Numbered from the stretch's first letter, positions 7,807 to 15,017 are shown. The stretch: 16,403 nt of DNA from Pyrinomonadaceae bacterium (GCA_025929655.1 JAICPV010000007.1:1-16403); one strand, 5' to 3'. Notes: generated by a model from the sequence alone, not told the origin. Made by a program: numbers and translations.

Positions 7807-8772
7807 CTAACTCACTCCGATCGCGCTCGAACATTGCGGCGTGAAAGTGCTGTTGAACGATGCCAGCGCAGGAGCGAGCGGATCGACCAGGCCTTTTTCA
7901 ATATCAAATCCGACGATCCTCGCATTACCGGGTAAATTGGTGACCTTGATCCTCCATGCCCCGGTCATGCGCTGGTCGGCATCCGTGGCGGTGTACGAGA
8001 AATCTACCTTTGGCGTCCGGTCCGCAGGGGCATGTCGGGAGAATCCGGTTTCCGTTGCGGCAACCGTTCCGTTCGGCCTCAAAAGATCCACTCTCGTTCT
8101 GAAGTAATTGCCAAAATGCAGCGGATTGAGATCAAGGGGATCCGTATGCCATTTCGATCGGATGCGGAATACACCGGTACCGGCGATGAGAGCGCGGTCG
8201 GAATTGCCTACCAAGTTGTGGCCAGCGAGCGTCCTTGTCCCGTCGGTGGCGGCATTAAGTGCGATATCCCCTTCGAGGTCGAGATTGACCGGTCCCGGTT
8301 TCACGATTCCGAAGGTTACCGAACCGAAGATCCGAACGGGCGGCGCTAGATTGTTTGCGGTGCGCACGCGAACGATCCACGGACTTGGGCAGCCGCGTTG
8401 GCTCGTGTAAACCCCGACCATCGGAACGACCGGCACAGGAACGCCGGCGCTGACCACCGTAGCGGACGCCGATTGACTTGCGGCAGGCGTCCCGTCAGGG
8501 CGAATCACTTCGACGATGACAGGGACGTCGCTGAGAACCGGCATGCCTCTGGAGTTTGTCAGGTTGCGTTGCAGCAACACGATAAGTGTAAGGTTCGTGC
8601 GTGCCGGCACGTTCAGATTCACGTCATCGCGGACCGTGTTGGCAAAGCCGGGACCGAACTCGTAGCTCCCTGCTAATGTTTCTTGGGCGGCGCCTGGTAT
8701 CGCCGCAGCCGCGGTCGCACACAAGACGTAAACCAGATTTTGTACACTTTTCTTTATCGATCTAATTTTCAT
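7807..8772 (-). CDS. P1: first and longest member of the exported paralog family (321 aa)
   Basis: Start at ATG 8772, with AAAGGAG ending 8 bases upstream. An in-frame start at 8850 would add 26 residues and displace the signal peptide. Signal peptide about 1-29 (KIRSIKK n-region, Ala-rich core, cut near G-A-A). Landmarks are YEFGPG (37-42), NVPA (54-57) where four paralogs have PC, SDVPVIVEV (81-89), RGCPSPWIVRV (C128), LLRPNGTVAATETG (230-243), TGAWRIKVTN (270-279) and TFTPQC (C314). Only two cysteines remain in the mature protein, C128 and C314. They match the two positions conserved in all six paralogs, so they may form the founding disulfide. Extra length comes from insertions around 100-120 and 285-305. 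It lies 85 bases after the coiled-coil gene, one of the larger gaps in the block. Confidence 0.85.
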   Translation of the reverse strand: MKIRSIKKSVQNLVYVLCATAAAAIPGAAQETLAGSYEFGPGFANTVRDDVNLNVPARTNLTLIVLLQRNLTNSRGMPVLSDVPVIVEVIRPDGTPAASQSASATVVSAGVPVPVVPMVGVYTSQRGCPSPWIVRVRTANNLAPPVRIFGSVTFGIVKPGPVNLDLEGDIALNAATDGTRTLAGHNLVGNSDRALIAGTGVFRIRSKWHTDPLDLNPLHFGNYFRTRVDLLRPNGTVAATETGFSRHAPADRTPKVDFSYTATDADQRMTGAWRIKVTNLPGNARIVGFDIEKGLVDPLAPALASFNSTFTPQCSSAIGVS

Positions 8773-8857
8773 TTTTTCAGCTCCTTTTAGGATCGCCGCA
8801 TTCAAACTGCCGCTAAGGCGATATTCAAAACCACGAAACATTGAATCCAAATTACAG

Positions 8858-9754
8858 TCAACAATTGATCAAGCAGCCTGACGTCGCCCTTGTGAGTGTC
8901 AAGCTGCAGGCGGAGGCCGCGGTTAGATTTAACGGAAAGGGCTGCAAAGAAGCTCGGCCGGTGCACGTCGTCCATGCGGACGCAGCACGTGCGACACAAG
9001 CACTTGCACAGAGCATGTCGTCAACCGCGCCCAGATAAAGAAGGATTGTGGTGAAGATCACGTTGCAGACGGCACGCGTCACATTGAAACCAAGCTGCTG
9101 GCATGAGTTTTGAAAGGTTGGCCCCGTCGCGGTCGAGTCTCCGCACGCCCTCTCCACGGGCAGCTGCAGGTCCGGGTTCAATTCGTACCCGGTGTTGGAA
9201 AACACGGCATTTTGGTTCCGCGCGGCAGCTTCAAACCGGTCTGACAGCTTCTTAAGTACCGCCCGTGCGGGTGCGATGCTTGCTTCGGCGTCGCGAACCG
9301 CATCCTCAAGCCCCTTTATATCCTTTGCCGCCACTGAGCCCCGCTTCAGCTCTTCGGCGAATTTTTGCCTGCCTCCCCGCTTCGTCGCCTCTTCCTCGAC
9401 TCCCTCTTTGAACCTAGAGGACTTAACAGCGCCGGACGCGATCTTTGAGTCAGCGAGTCGCAATTTTCCAATGTTCCGTTCCAGGATCCTTGACGCTTCA
9501 GCGCTGCCGTCTTTTGTGCCAAGGTCCAATCTAAGGATCTTCTCCAAGTCACTAATAGCCGCGTCGAATTCCCGGGCCTCCTGGTTCCATTTCGTCTTGA
9601 CCGCCTCATCACGGAACATCGATCTCGATGTTCCCCCCGAAAGATGTTCCGGGGAGGTGTTACTGACTCTCGCTAAGGGTGCCGCGATGGCGGTTGCAAA
9701 AGACGCAAATACGACGATCGCCAGCATTGACGTTTTTCTTAACTTAAACTTCAT
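8858..9754 (-). CDS. Exported helical/coiled-coil protein with Cys-rich C-terminal tail (298 aa)
   Basis: The ATG at 9754 overlaps the TGA of the upstream small gene (ATGA, 4 bases), and GGAG lies 7 bases before it, so translation is probably coupled. Signal peptide 1-25 (KFKLRK n-region, Ala-rich end A-I-A-A). Residues about 50-180 are highly charged with heptad-like hydrophobics and probably form long helices or a coiled coil. From about 200 the character changes: nine cysteines (C204, 218, 230, 249, 253, 264, 283, 294, 298) in an Ala/Thr-rich segment. It includes a hydrophobic stretch (about 231-243) that could be a membrane or buried helix, and the protein ends in Cys. I do not recognise a family. 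Its position second in the operon suggests a scaffold, chaperone or partner of P1-P6, which is inference. Confidence 0.8.
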   Translation of the reverse strand: MKFKLRKTSMLAIVVFASFATAIAAPLARVSNTSPEHLSGGTSRSMFRDEAVKTKWNQEAREFDAAISDLEKILRLDLGTKDGSAEASRILERNIGKLRLADSKIASGAVKSSRFKEGVEEEATKRGGRQKFAEELKRGSVAAKDIKGLEDAVRDAEASIAPARAVLKKLSDRFEAAARNQNAVFSNTGYELNPDLQLPVERACGDSTATGPTFQNSCQQLGFNVTRAVCNVIFTTILLYLGAVDDMLCASACVARAASAWTTCTGRASLQPFPLNLTAASACSLTLTRATSGCLINC

Positions 9755-10074
9755 TTCGTTTCTCCTTTTTCAGTTGTCCTTTCGAGTAGTTTTCGCAATT
9801 CATAAGGATTCGGACATGCCTGAGAGAGCGAGTTGAGGCAGACCATCGGTTCATCACCGGTGCTTTCCAGAATGTGAATGGTCCCTTGCTCGGCCTGCCG
9901 AAAGATCTCCCTCGCTGACAAATGGGAGAGGCGTTTGCTTTCGGATAGAGTCGCAACCGAAACTTCCCCGACGCAGGAAGAGCACTCGAGACGTTCGGGT
10001 CGGCCACTCACACGTTTGATAGTCAATTTCTCGCTGATTTCTGTTCGGATCCATGTTTGACTTGTTCGTCGCAT
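9751..10074 (-). CDS. Small CxxC plus excisionase/MerR-like HTH protein (107 aa), probable DNA-binding regulator
   Basis: A 107-residue soluble protein. Residues 1-25 (a WIRTEISEKLTIKR stretch) precede a CxxC (C31, C34). A short helix-turn-helix-like region of about 44-66 follows (LSESKRLSHLSAREIFRQAEQG), then a beta wing (TIHILESTGDEPMVCLNSL). This order (CxxC, HTH, wing with VCxNSL) matches a small protein type I recall from many acidobacterial genomes. No target is known to me. C79 and C87 could join C31 and C34 as a metal or redox site. No good ribosome-binding site precedes the ATG, so leaderless or weak initiation is possible. It is the first gene of the minus-strand block, overlaps the next by 4 bases, and faces the membrane regulator across 145 bases. 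A regulatory role for the operon is inferred. Confidence 0.75.
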   Translation of the reverse strand: MRRTSQTWIRTEISEKLTIKRVSGRPERLECSSCVGEVSVATLSESKRLSHLSAREIFRQAEQGTIHILESTGDEPMVCLNSLSQACPNPYELRKLLERTTEKGETK

Positions 10075-10114
10075 CGGTTTTTGAAACTGAACTTTGATTT
10101 CAGGTTGAGTGCGG

Positions 10115-10143
10115 AATCTAAAATGTCTTGATTTCCGCGTGAA
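10115..10143 (-). promoter_or_regulatory. Candidate sigma-70-type promoter for the minus-strand operon
   Basis: On the minus strand TTCACG (10143-10138) and TAGATT (10120-10115) are separated by 17 bases; each matches the consensus at 4 of 6 positions. The distance to the small HTH gene start is about 40 bases. The match is weak and was found by eye; it overlaps the divergent candidate. Confidence 0.3.
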
Positions 10144-10156
10144 ACAGTTCTATTCT
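10128..10156 (+). promoter_or_regulatory. Candidate sigma-70-type promoter for the membrane regulator gene
   Basis: TTGATT (10128-10133) and TATTCT (10151-10156) are 17 bases apart, each 4 of 6 to consensus, and would start transcription near 10163. That leaves a leader of about 57 bases that contains the AGAAAT/ATTTCT cluster. Weak by-eye match. Confidence 0.33.
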
Positions 10157-10178
10157 TTGGCAACCCTAAAAATCCTGT

Positions 10179-10209
10179 AGAAATCGTCAGAAATTTCTCA
10201 CGAATTTCT
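10179..10209. promoter_or_regulatory. Operator-like cluster of AGAAAT/ATTTCT half-sites
   Basis: AGAAAT occurs at 10179-10184 and 10189-10194. The reverse form ATTTCT occurs at 10193-10198 and 10204-10209. The middle two make a perfect 10-base palindrome, AGAAATTTCT (10189-10198). Like-oriented copies are 10 or 11 bases apart, about one DNA turn, the spacing typical of winged-helix dimers of the OmpR/CadC type. The cluster ends 11 bases before the regulator's start codon. Autoregulation is plausible but unproven, and the sequence is AT-rich. Confidence 0.42.
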
Positions 10210-10219
10210 AACGACCCGT

Positions 10220-12130
10220 ATGTCGAACAAAATCAAGCACTTCTATGAATTCGGCGAATTCCGGTTCGACGCGGAAAAAAGAGTTTTGTGGCGCGAAGGA
10301 GCGGCAGTTCCGATCCCGCCGAAAGCTTCTGAGGTACTTGCGGTCCTGATAGAAGAGCGTGGAGACCTGGTGGAACGCGACCGCTTAGTAGACGAGGTGT
10401 GGCATAACACGTTCGTCGAGGAGGGCAATCTCAATAACGCCATTTCCAGCCTCAGAAAAGTCCTTGGCGAGAACGGCATCATCCAAACCGTGCCCCGACG
10501 CGGTTACAGATTCACGGCCGAAGTGCGCGAAGTAGCGGAACCCTTCGCTCCCGATCTCGTGATTGAACGGAGGACCATTTCCAACACGTTCATAGAAAGT
10601 TCGGAGAACGATCCGACGGAAGAAGTCAGGCAGCTGCCGCCCAAAAGACGCTGGTTGTTGTCATCCAGGGTGGTCTTCATTGCTTTCGTTCTGTTATTTT
10701 CCGGCTCTGCTGCTGTTGCGTGGTATTTTTCGGGGTCTGCTAATGCGTCGCGCCGGAATCAGATTGCAGCAATACGCAGTTTGGCGGTTTTACCTTTGAA
10801 TACATTCTCGGAGAATTCCGCAGATGAAGAACTTCGGATGCGGATCACTGACGCTCTGATCACGAGATTGGGTCGCATGGATAACATTGTGGTGCGGCCC
10901 ACCAATTCGGTACTACGCTTTGCCGGCAAGAACGTCGATGTTGCCAAGGCCGGACAGGATCTTAATGTGGATGCGGTCATCGACGGCCGCGTGCAAGAGG
11001 AAAACGGGCGCCTTCGGGTGACAATACAATTGATAAAGGTGCCTGAGAGAGAGCAGCTTTGGTCGGAACAGTTCGATGGCAGGTCCGGGGAGATACTCAA
11101 TCTTCAGGATGCGATCGCGCAAGGTTTCCGCGAGGCAATGCAATATGGAACAGCGGTCGATCGATCCCAGCCCAGCGTTAGCAATGAAGCGTATGAGGCG
11201 TACCTAAAGGGCCGTTATCTATGGAATCAAAGAAAAAAAGAATCCTATTACGCTGCGCTGGAATATTTCGAGCGTTCTGTAAAGATCGACCCCTCGTTCG
11301 CTTTGGGTTATACAGGCATTTCCGATTGTTACCACCTACTGCAGCAACGCAATGTATTTTCGACCAAAGACGCTTTCGATAAAGCAGAATATGCTGCACG
11401 GCGAGCGCTCGAACTCGATCCGCAATTGGCGGAGTCTCACGTATCTATGGGTTCGGTGGCCTTCGTCAGATACTCGCGGTGGACAGAGGCGGAGGCTTAC
11501 TATCGTCGGGCGATCGAGCTGAATCCAAATATTGCCGAACCTTATGCTCGGCTGGGTATGCTGTTAAACGCGTGGAGCAGGTTCGACGAAGCGCATGATG
11601 TACTAAAGCGAGCAGAAACGCTGGATCCAACGTCAGTAAACAACGCTATTTACCTGGGAGCAAACTACTATTTCTCAAAGCAATTAGATCGGGCCGAAGC
11701 ACATTTCAAGCGTATCCTGCAGTTTGCTCCAGGTACGGAGCGTGCGCATTTTTTCCTCGAACGGATTTACGAGATTCAGGGCAAGCACGATCTGGCGGTC
11801 GAGCATGCTCTGAAGGAGCGTGAGATCTTCCGGCCGGAATCTGTTGAGCCCCTTCGAAAGTCTTACGCGGAAGGAGGCATTACAGCATTCTGGAAGAAGC
11901 AGATCGAAATGTATTTAGCCGAGTCGGAGATGATGAGGGGCCTTGAAAATCATATAGCCTCCCGTTACGTTTTATTGGGGGAAGTTGAAAACGCGAATCA
12001 GTATATCGAGATCAATCTTAAAAATTTCGGAACGATGCACAATTACGGAAGGGTGGATCCCCTGTTCGACCCGATCCGCCAGAATCCCCGCTTCGTCGAT
12101 TTGATGAATCGGTATGGACCTATTATTTGA
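10220..12130 (+). CDS. Membrane one-component regulator: CadC-type winged helix, TM, TolB/FlgO-like domain, TPRs (636 aa)
   Basis: A 636-residue protein. Residues 7-102 are an OmpR/CadC-type winged-helix domain (FGEFRFDAEKRVLWREG, PKASEVLAVL, FVEEGNLNNAISSLRKVLG, ending TVPRRGYRF). A basic stretch and one transmembrane helix follow (about 146-170). Residues about 185-305 resemble the TolB/FlgO-like domain (SLAVLPLNTF, DALITRLGRM, VDAVIDGRVQEENGRLRVTIQL, LWSEQFDG). About 325-560 contains TPR repeats (for example YLKGRYLWNQRKKESYYAALEYFE without the full consensus spacing, then AYYRRAIELNPNIAEPYARLG). The layout implies a cytoplasmic DNA-binding head and a periplasmic sensory part. The start agrees with the usual family N-terminus, although no Shine-Dalgarno is visible. 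It is divergent from the secreted-protein operon, the natural candidate target. The ligand cannot be read from sequence. Confidence 0.9.
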   Translation: MSNKIKHFYEFGEFRFDAEKRVLWREGAAVPIPPKASEVLAVLIEERGDLVERDRLVDEVWHNTFVEEGNLNNAISSLRKVLGENGIIQTVPRRGYRFTAEVREVAEPFAPDLVIERRTISNTFIESSENDPTEEVRQLPPKRRWLLSSRVVFIAFVLLFSGSAAVAWYFSGSANASRRNQIAAIRSLAVLPLNTFSENSADEELRMRITDALITRLGRMDNIVVRPTNSVLRFAGKNVDVAKAGQDLNVDAVIDGRVQEENGRLRVTIQLIKVPEREQLWSEQFDGRSGEILNLQDAIAQGFREAMQYGTAVDRSQPSVSNEAYEAYLKGRYLWNQRKKESYYAALEYFERSVKIDPSFALGYTGISDCYHLLQQRNVFSTKDAFDKAEYAARRALELDPQLAESHVSMGSVAFVRYSRWTEAEAYYRRAIELNPNIAEPYARLGMLLNAWSRFDEAHDVLKRAETLDPTSVNNAIYLGANYYFSKQLDRAEAHFKRILQFAPGTERAHFFLERIYEIQGKHDLAVEHALKEREIFRPESVEPLRKSYAEGGITAFWKKQIEMYLAESEMMRGLENHIASRYVLLGEVENANQYIEINLKNFGTMHNYGRVDPLFDPIRQNPRFVDLMNRYGPII

Positions 12131-12145
12131 AACAAACTTGTGTAA

Positions 12146-12160
12146 GGCGCGACGCGCGCC
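12146..12160. repeat. GC-rich hairpin after the regulator gene
   Basis: GGCGCG and CGCGCC flank a 3-base loop (ACG), a perfect 6-bp stem 16 bases after the stop codon at 12130. It lacks the following T run of an intrinsic terminator, so it may only protect the 3' end of the transcript. Confidence 0.4.
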
Positions 12161-12250
12161 AATCACTCCCAGGAAGAAGATTTGCGACTACAAGGGAGCT
12201 TTCCTGCATTACACCTTCTCAAGTCGACCACGCCCGCTAGCATAAAGAAT

Positions 12251-12290
12251 CTTGGTGGGTAATATCGCGTGTTACCCAAGGTTTTCTTCT
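12251..12290 (+). terminator. Possible intrinsic terminator downstream of the regulator gene
   Basis: GGGTAA (12257-12262) pairs with TTACCC (12272-12277) around a 9-base loop. CTT (12251-12253) can extend the stem with AAG (12278-12280) across a 3-base bulge. GTTTTCTTCT follows. The stem is short and imperfect and lies 120 bases after the stop codon, so the call is tentative. Confidence 0.33.
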
Positions 12291-12426
12291 GTAAACCGAA
12301 GGGTTGGAAGATCGCTTTTAAAAGTTATTACGCTTATGTGTTAACGCTCACGGCTTTTCGGCGTCATTTCTGTGAACGACGTTCGCGGGATGTTGCGGGT
12401 TATTTATTGTAAGCAAGCGACCATTT

Positions 12427-12438
12427 AAGACGCGTCTT
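12427..12438. promoter_or_regulatory. 12-base perfect palindrome upstream of the serine hydrolase gene
   Basis: AAGACGCGTCTT is a perfect 12-base palindrome 148 bases before the hydrolase start. It could be an operator for a dimeric regulator. A few such palindromes are expected by chance in a window of this size, so the call is weak. Confidence 0.25.
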
Positions 12439-12585
12439 GGCGATTCCCACTCCGTTTCCATCGAACCTCGTTGACCGTTCATTCGTACCGGAAGTTGTTC
12501 ATTAGGAATATCTGGTTTGCCCAACGAGCGTGCAACCCGAATTGGACGCCTTCACACACAAACCGCGAAAGGAATAAAAGTCGAA

Positions 12586-14313
12586 ATGGAAAATCACGAA
12601 CTAGTTGTACACAGAGTTCTCGCCGGAGCTTTACTTATGATCTGTTTCACCGTTGCCGGGGTCTTGGCACAACCAATGCCGAACGAAGAGCTGGAGAAAA
12701 AGGTTGATTCATTCCTTTCTCAATGGGACAAGAACGATTTGCCGGGCTGTGGGGTCGGGGTGATAAAGGATGGACAGTTGGTCTATAAACGCGGCTTCGG
12801 ACTTGCCAATCTCGACTACGATGTTCCGAATACGACAAAGACGCGGTTCACGGTTGCCTCGGTTTCGAAGGCGTTCACCGCAATGAGCGTTGCGCTTTTG
12901 GCCCAGCAGGGGAAGTTGTCTTTGGATGACGAGGTACAGAAATACGTTCCCGAGATCCCTAAATACGCACACCCGATCACGATCCGGCATATGCTCAGTC
13001 ATACAAGCGGGATCCGCGAATACGACGCTCTTACAATGTTCGGCGGCCTAAATACTGATAACGCGTTATCGAACAGGACCGTCTTGAACATGCTGGCCCG
13101 GCAGAAGAACATAGAATTCAAACCCGGTTCCAAATACCAATACAGCAACTCCAATTTTCTCTTGGCCGGAATAATTGTGGAACGGGTCAGCGGAAAATCT
13201 CTGCGGCAATTTGCCGACGAGAACATCTTCAAGCCATTAGGGATGAAGGACACGTTTTTTTGGGACAACAGGGTCGAGGTCGTTAGGAACAGGGCGCAGG
13301 GGTATCGCGTAAATCCGGGAATGCCTATACGCGCTCGTTCGTCGTTGAACGACCTGGTTGGCGACGGCGGGCTGATGACGACTATCGAAGATCTGTATCT
13401 TTGGGACCAGAATTTCTACGAGCCCAAGGTCGGAACCAAAGACCTGATCGCGCAGATCACAACTCCGGCAACGCTCAACAATGGCGAAAAGGTCGGTTAC
13501 GGCTTTGGTCTTTTTCACACGAGCTACAAGGGACTTAAGGTCATCAAACACAGCGGCAACCAGGGCGGTTTTCGTGCACAGATCGCCTGGTTCCCGGAAC
13601 AGAAATTCACCTCGATCGCTCTTTGCAACAACATGGCTATCCTGCCGAAGCAGATCGTAGAGAAACTTGCCGATATTTATCTTGAAGGACAATTCAAACC
13701 CGTGCCGCCTCCGAAAAGCGTTACAGAGGGTCTTCCGGCTGCGATCGTGCTGTCTGAAAAGGACGCAGCTCGATATGCCGGAATTTATGCCCATCCTGAA
13801 AGCGGCAGATTCTTCAAACTAACGATGAAGAATGGGAAATTGATCAACAGCGAGTTTTTCAAGAAAGAGGTGCCTGTAACGGCGATCTCGGAAAAGCGAC
13901 TTCTTTTCATCGACGGCAATGGGATGACGGAAATTTTGCCTGTCTTTGGCAAAGACAGTTCCGTTTCCGAAATACGAATAATGAACAACGACGGCACACC
14001 GGACGTTTATGTCCCTGCGAAACCGCCGACCGACACTCCGGAGAAATTGGCCGAGTACGCGGGAACCTATTACAGCGAAGAATTCGCCGCAGAGCACCGG
14101 ATCGTGGTCAAAGGCAAAGGGCTTGGGCTTCAGTTCGGCGAAACGTTTGACGGCCAATTGAACGGTGCCTACGCGGACACATTCGCCGGCGGTGGCGGAG
14201 TCGTCCGGATCACCTTTACTCGAGACGTTAAGGGTGCGGTGACGGGGTTTGTCTTTAACGCGGAAATGGACGAGCGTGGCGTGAATGGGATCGTATTCAA
14301 ACGTCGACCGTAG
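12586..14313 (+). CDS. Exported serine hydrolase, class C beta-lactamase / penicillin-binding-protein-like family (575 aa)
   Basis: The start at ATG 12586 is followed by a signal peptide (core 8-25, cut at V-L-A28). A TTG start at 12517 would add 23 non-signal residues. An AAAGGA lies 12 bases upstream. The catalytic domain spans about 35-380 with all three family motifs: S92-V-S-K95 (nucleophile and general base), Y186-S-N188 and H322-S-G324 in the KTG-equivalent position. The C-terminal part (about 400-575) has two similar beta-rich modules beginning RYAGIY and EYAGTY, as in long acidobacterial members with lipocalin-like tails. The family includes beta-lactamases, D-Ala-D-Ala peptidases and esterases. 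HSG rather than KTG fits esterase or peptidase-type members better than a true beta-lactamase, but substrate cannot be read. It is expressed on its own or with the following sigma gene, 89 bases away. Confidence 0.9.
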   Translation: MENHELVVHRVLAGALLMICFTVAGVLAQPMPNEELEKKVDSFLSQWDKNDLPGCGVGVIKDGQLVYKRGFGLANLDYDVPNTTKTRFTVASVSKAFTAMSVALLAQQGKLSLDDEVQKYVPEIPKYAHPITIRHMLSHTSGIREYDALTMFGGLNTDNALSNRTVLNMLARQKNIEFKPGSKYQYSNSNFLLAGIIVERVSGKSLRQFADENIFKPLGMKDTFFWDNRVEVVRNRAQGYRVNPGMPIRARSSLNDLVGDGGLMTTIEDLYLWDQNFYEPKVGTKDLIAQITTPATLNNGEKVGYGFGLFHTSYKGLKVIKHSGNQGGFRAQIAWFPEQKFTSIALCNNMAILPKQIVEKLADIYLEGQFKPVPPPKSVTEGLPAAIVLSEKDAARYAGIYAHPESGRFFKLTMKNGKLINSEFFKKEVPVTAISEKRLLFIDGNGMTEILPVFGKDSSVSEIRIMNNDGTPDVYVPAKPPTDTPEKLAEYAGTYYSEEFAAEHRIVVKGKGLGLQFGETFDGQLNGAYADTFAGGGGVVRITFTRDVKGAVTGFVFNAEMDERGVNGIVFKRRP

Positions 14314-14402
14314 GCGAAATACTGGAAATAGTCCTTTCTAACTGTTAATAATCGCCTCGGGGCCGCGTTTATATTCCGGATGACGATCAAAAGGAGAGCA
14401 AC

Positions 14403-15017
14403 GTGACCCCCACAGCCGCTAATATGGTGCTAGCCACCGAAACTATGACTTCGGCACCGAGCACAACGCCAACGGTCGTGGAAACCAACGCGGTCGAGGA
14501 TCTCGGAGTACTTTTCCGAGACAATTACCGGTCGGTTTTCGGCATTGCGTACCGCATAACCGGAAGCCCCGACGACGCGGAGGACGTGCTTCAAACGATC
14601 TTCCTGCGGCTTACAAAAAGCGATTCAATGGCCACGTTTACGGCGAATCCACAGGGATATCTTTACAGGGCGGCCGTCAACGCCTCGCTCGACCTGCTTC
14701 GACATCGGAAACGCGCGAACGCCGTTTCGCTAGACGACCTGGATTTCGATCATAGCCCAAAACACGCAGGGAGAAGCCCGGAAGACCATCTTGCAGATAG
14801 CGAGCTCCGCGAGCTGCTTCGACAAGCGGTTGCGAAACTCGAGGGGAGGGCTTCGACGGCATTTGCACTCCGCTATTTCGAAGGTTACGACAACAAACAG
14901 ATCGCAGAAGTTTTAGGTACATCGCAGTTGGTGGTCGGCGTCACGCTTCACCGGGCACGCACCCGCCTCCGCAAAGAGATCGGCAATTATTTGGAGAAAC
15001 ATCATGAAGCGAAATAA
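14403..15017 (+). CDS. ECF-type RNA polymerase sigma factor (204 aa)
   Basis: The start is GTG at 14403 with AAGGAG about 6 bases upstream. After an unusual 30-residue Thr/Ala-rich extension come region 2 (about 36-103: LFRDNYRSVFGIAYRITG, DDAEDVLQTIFLRL, PQGYLYRAAVNASLDLLR) and region 4 (about 134-193: LRELLRQAVAKL, FALRYFEGYDNKQIAEVLG, then a recognition helix in VVGVTLHRARTRLRKE). Region 3 is absent, as expected for the ECF group. The final 14 bases overlap the start of the FecR/zinc-finger gene, indicating translational coupling with a probable anti-sigma factor. It would redirect RNA polymerase to a specific promoter set when released. The N-terminal extension could be shorter if an internal ATG at codon 8 or 15 is used. 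Targets are not visible. Confidence 0.93.
   Translation: MTPTAANMVLATETMTSAPSTTPTVVETNAVEDLGVLFRDNYRSVFGIAYRITGSPDDAEDVLQTIFLRLTKSDSMATFTANPQGYLYRAAVNASLDLLRHRKRANAVSLDDLDFDHSPKHAGRSPEDHLADSELRELLRQAVAKLEGRASTAFALRYFEGYDNKQIAEVLGTSQLVVGVTLHRARTRLRKEIGNYLEKHHEAK

Larger units (their letters stand above)
3459..8772 (-). repeat. Tandem array of six paralogous genes (P1-P6)
   Basis: Six consecutive same-strand genes encode proteins of 274-321 residues with the same order of landmarks: signal peptide, EFGxG or GGWxPA, PC, SD[IV]P[IV], GCxxxWxVR, PGPLPVKL/LLKPDG, GQWKLRITN and terminal FxPxC. P4, P5 and P6 are the closest in the C-terminal half. P1 and P3 are the most diverged. Spacing between members is 14-67 bases. 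Copies are too diverged to be recent identical duplications. Confidence 0.85.
12131..12585. other. Intergenic region of 455 bases without a supported gene
   Basis: No frame here has both a start signal and a recognisable product. It holds a GC hairpin just after the regulator gene (12146-12160), an imperfect stem-loop followed by T-rich sequence (12251-12290), an 11-base inverted repeat GAACGACGTTC (12374-12384) and a 12-base palindrome (12427-12438). The hydrolase promoter should lie in the right part, but I see no convincing -35/-10 pair. Confidence 0.6.

Noticed and set aside
1198..9754. Chaperone-usher pilus operon
   Set aside because: The barrel plus repeated subunits is reminiscent, but there is no PapD-like chaperone gene, the subunits are about 275 residues without donor-strand features I can recognise, and the barrel lacks visible usher motifs. 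Retained only as an analogy.
9192..9836. Plus-strand reading frame of 214 codons
   Set aside because: It is antisense to the coiled-coil protein gene, which has a signal peptide, Shine-Dalgarno and coupled start. The Ser/Ala/Phe-rich translation is typical of an antisense frame of charged helices.
12374..12384. LexA/SOS-box-like inverted repeat GAACGACGTTC
   Set aside because: The classical GAAC/GTTC box has a 4-base spacer; here it is 3. The downstream gene is not a DNA-repair gene.
13237..13794. Minus-strand reading frame of 185 codons
   Set aside because: It is antisense to the serine hydrolase, whose three catalytic motifs confirm the plus frame.
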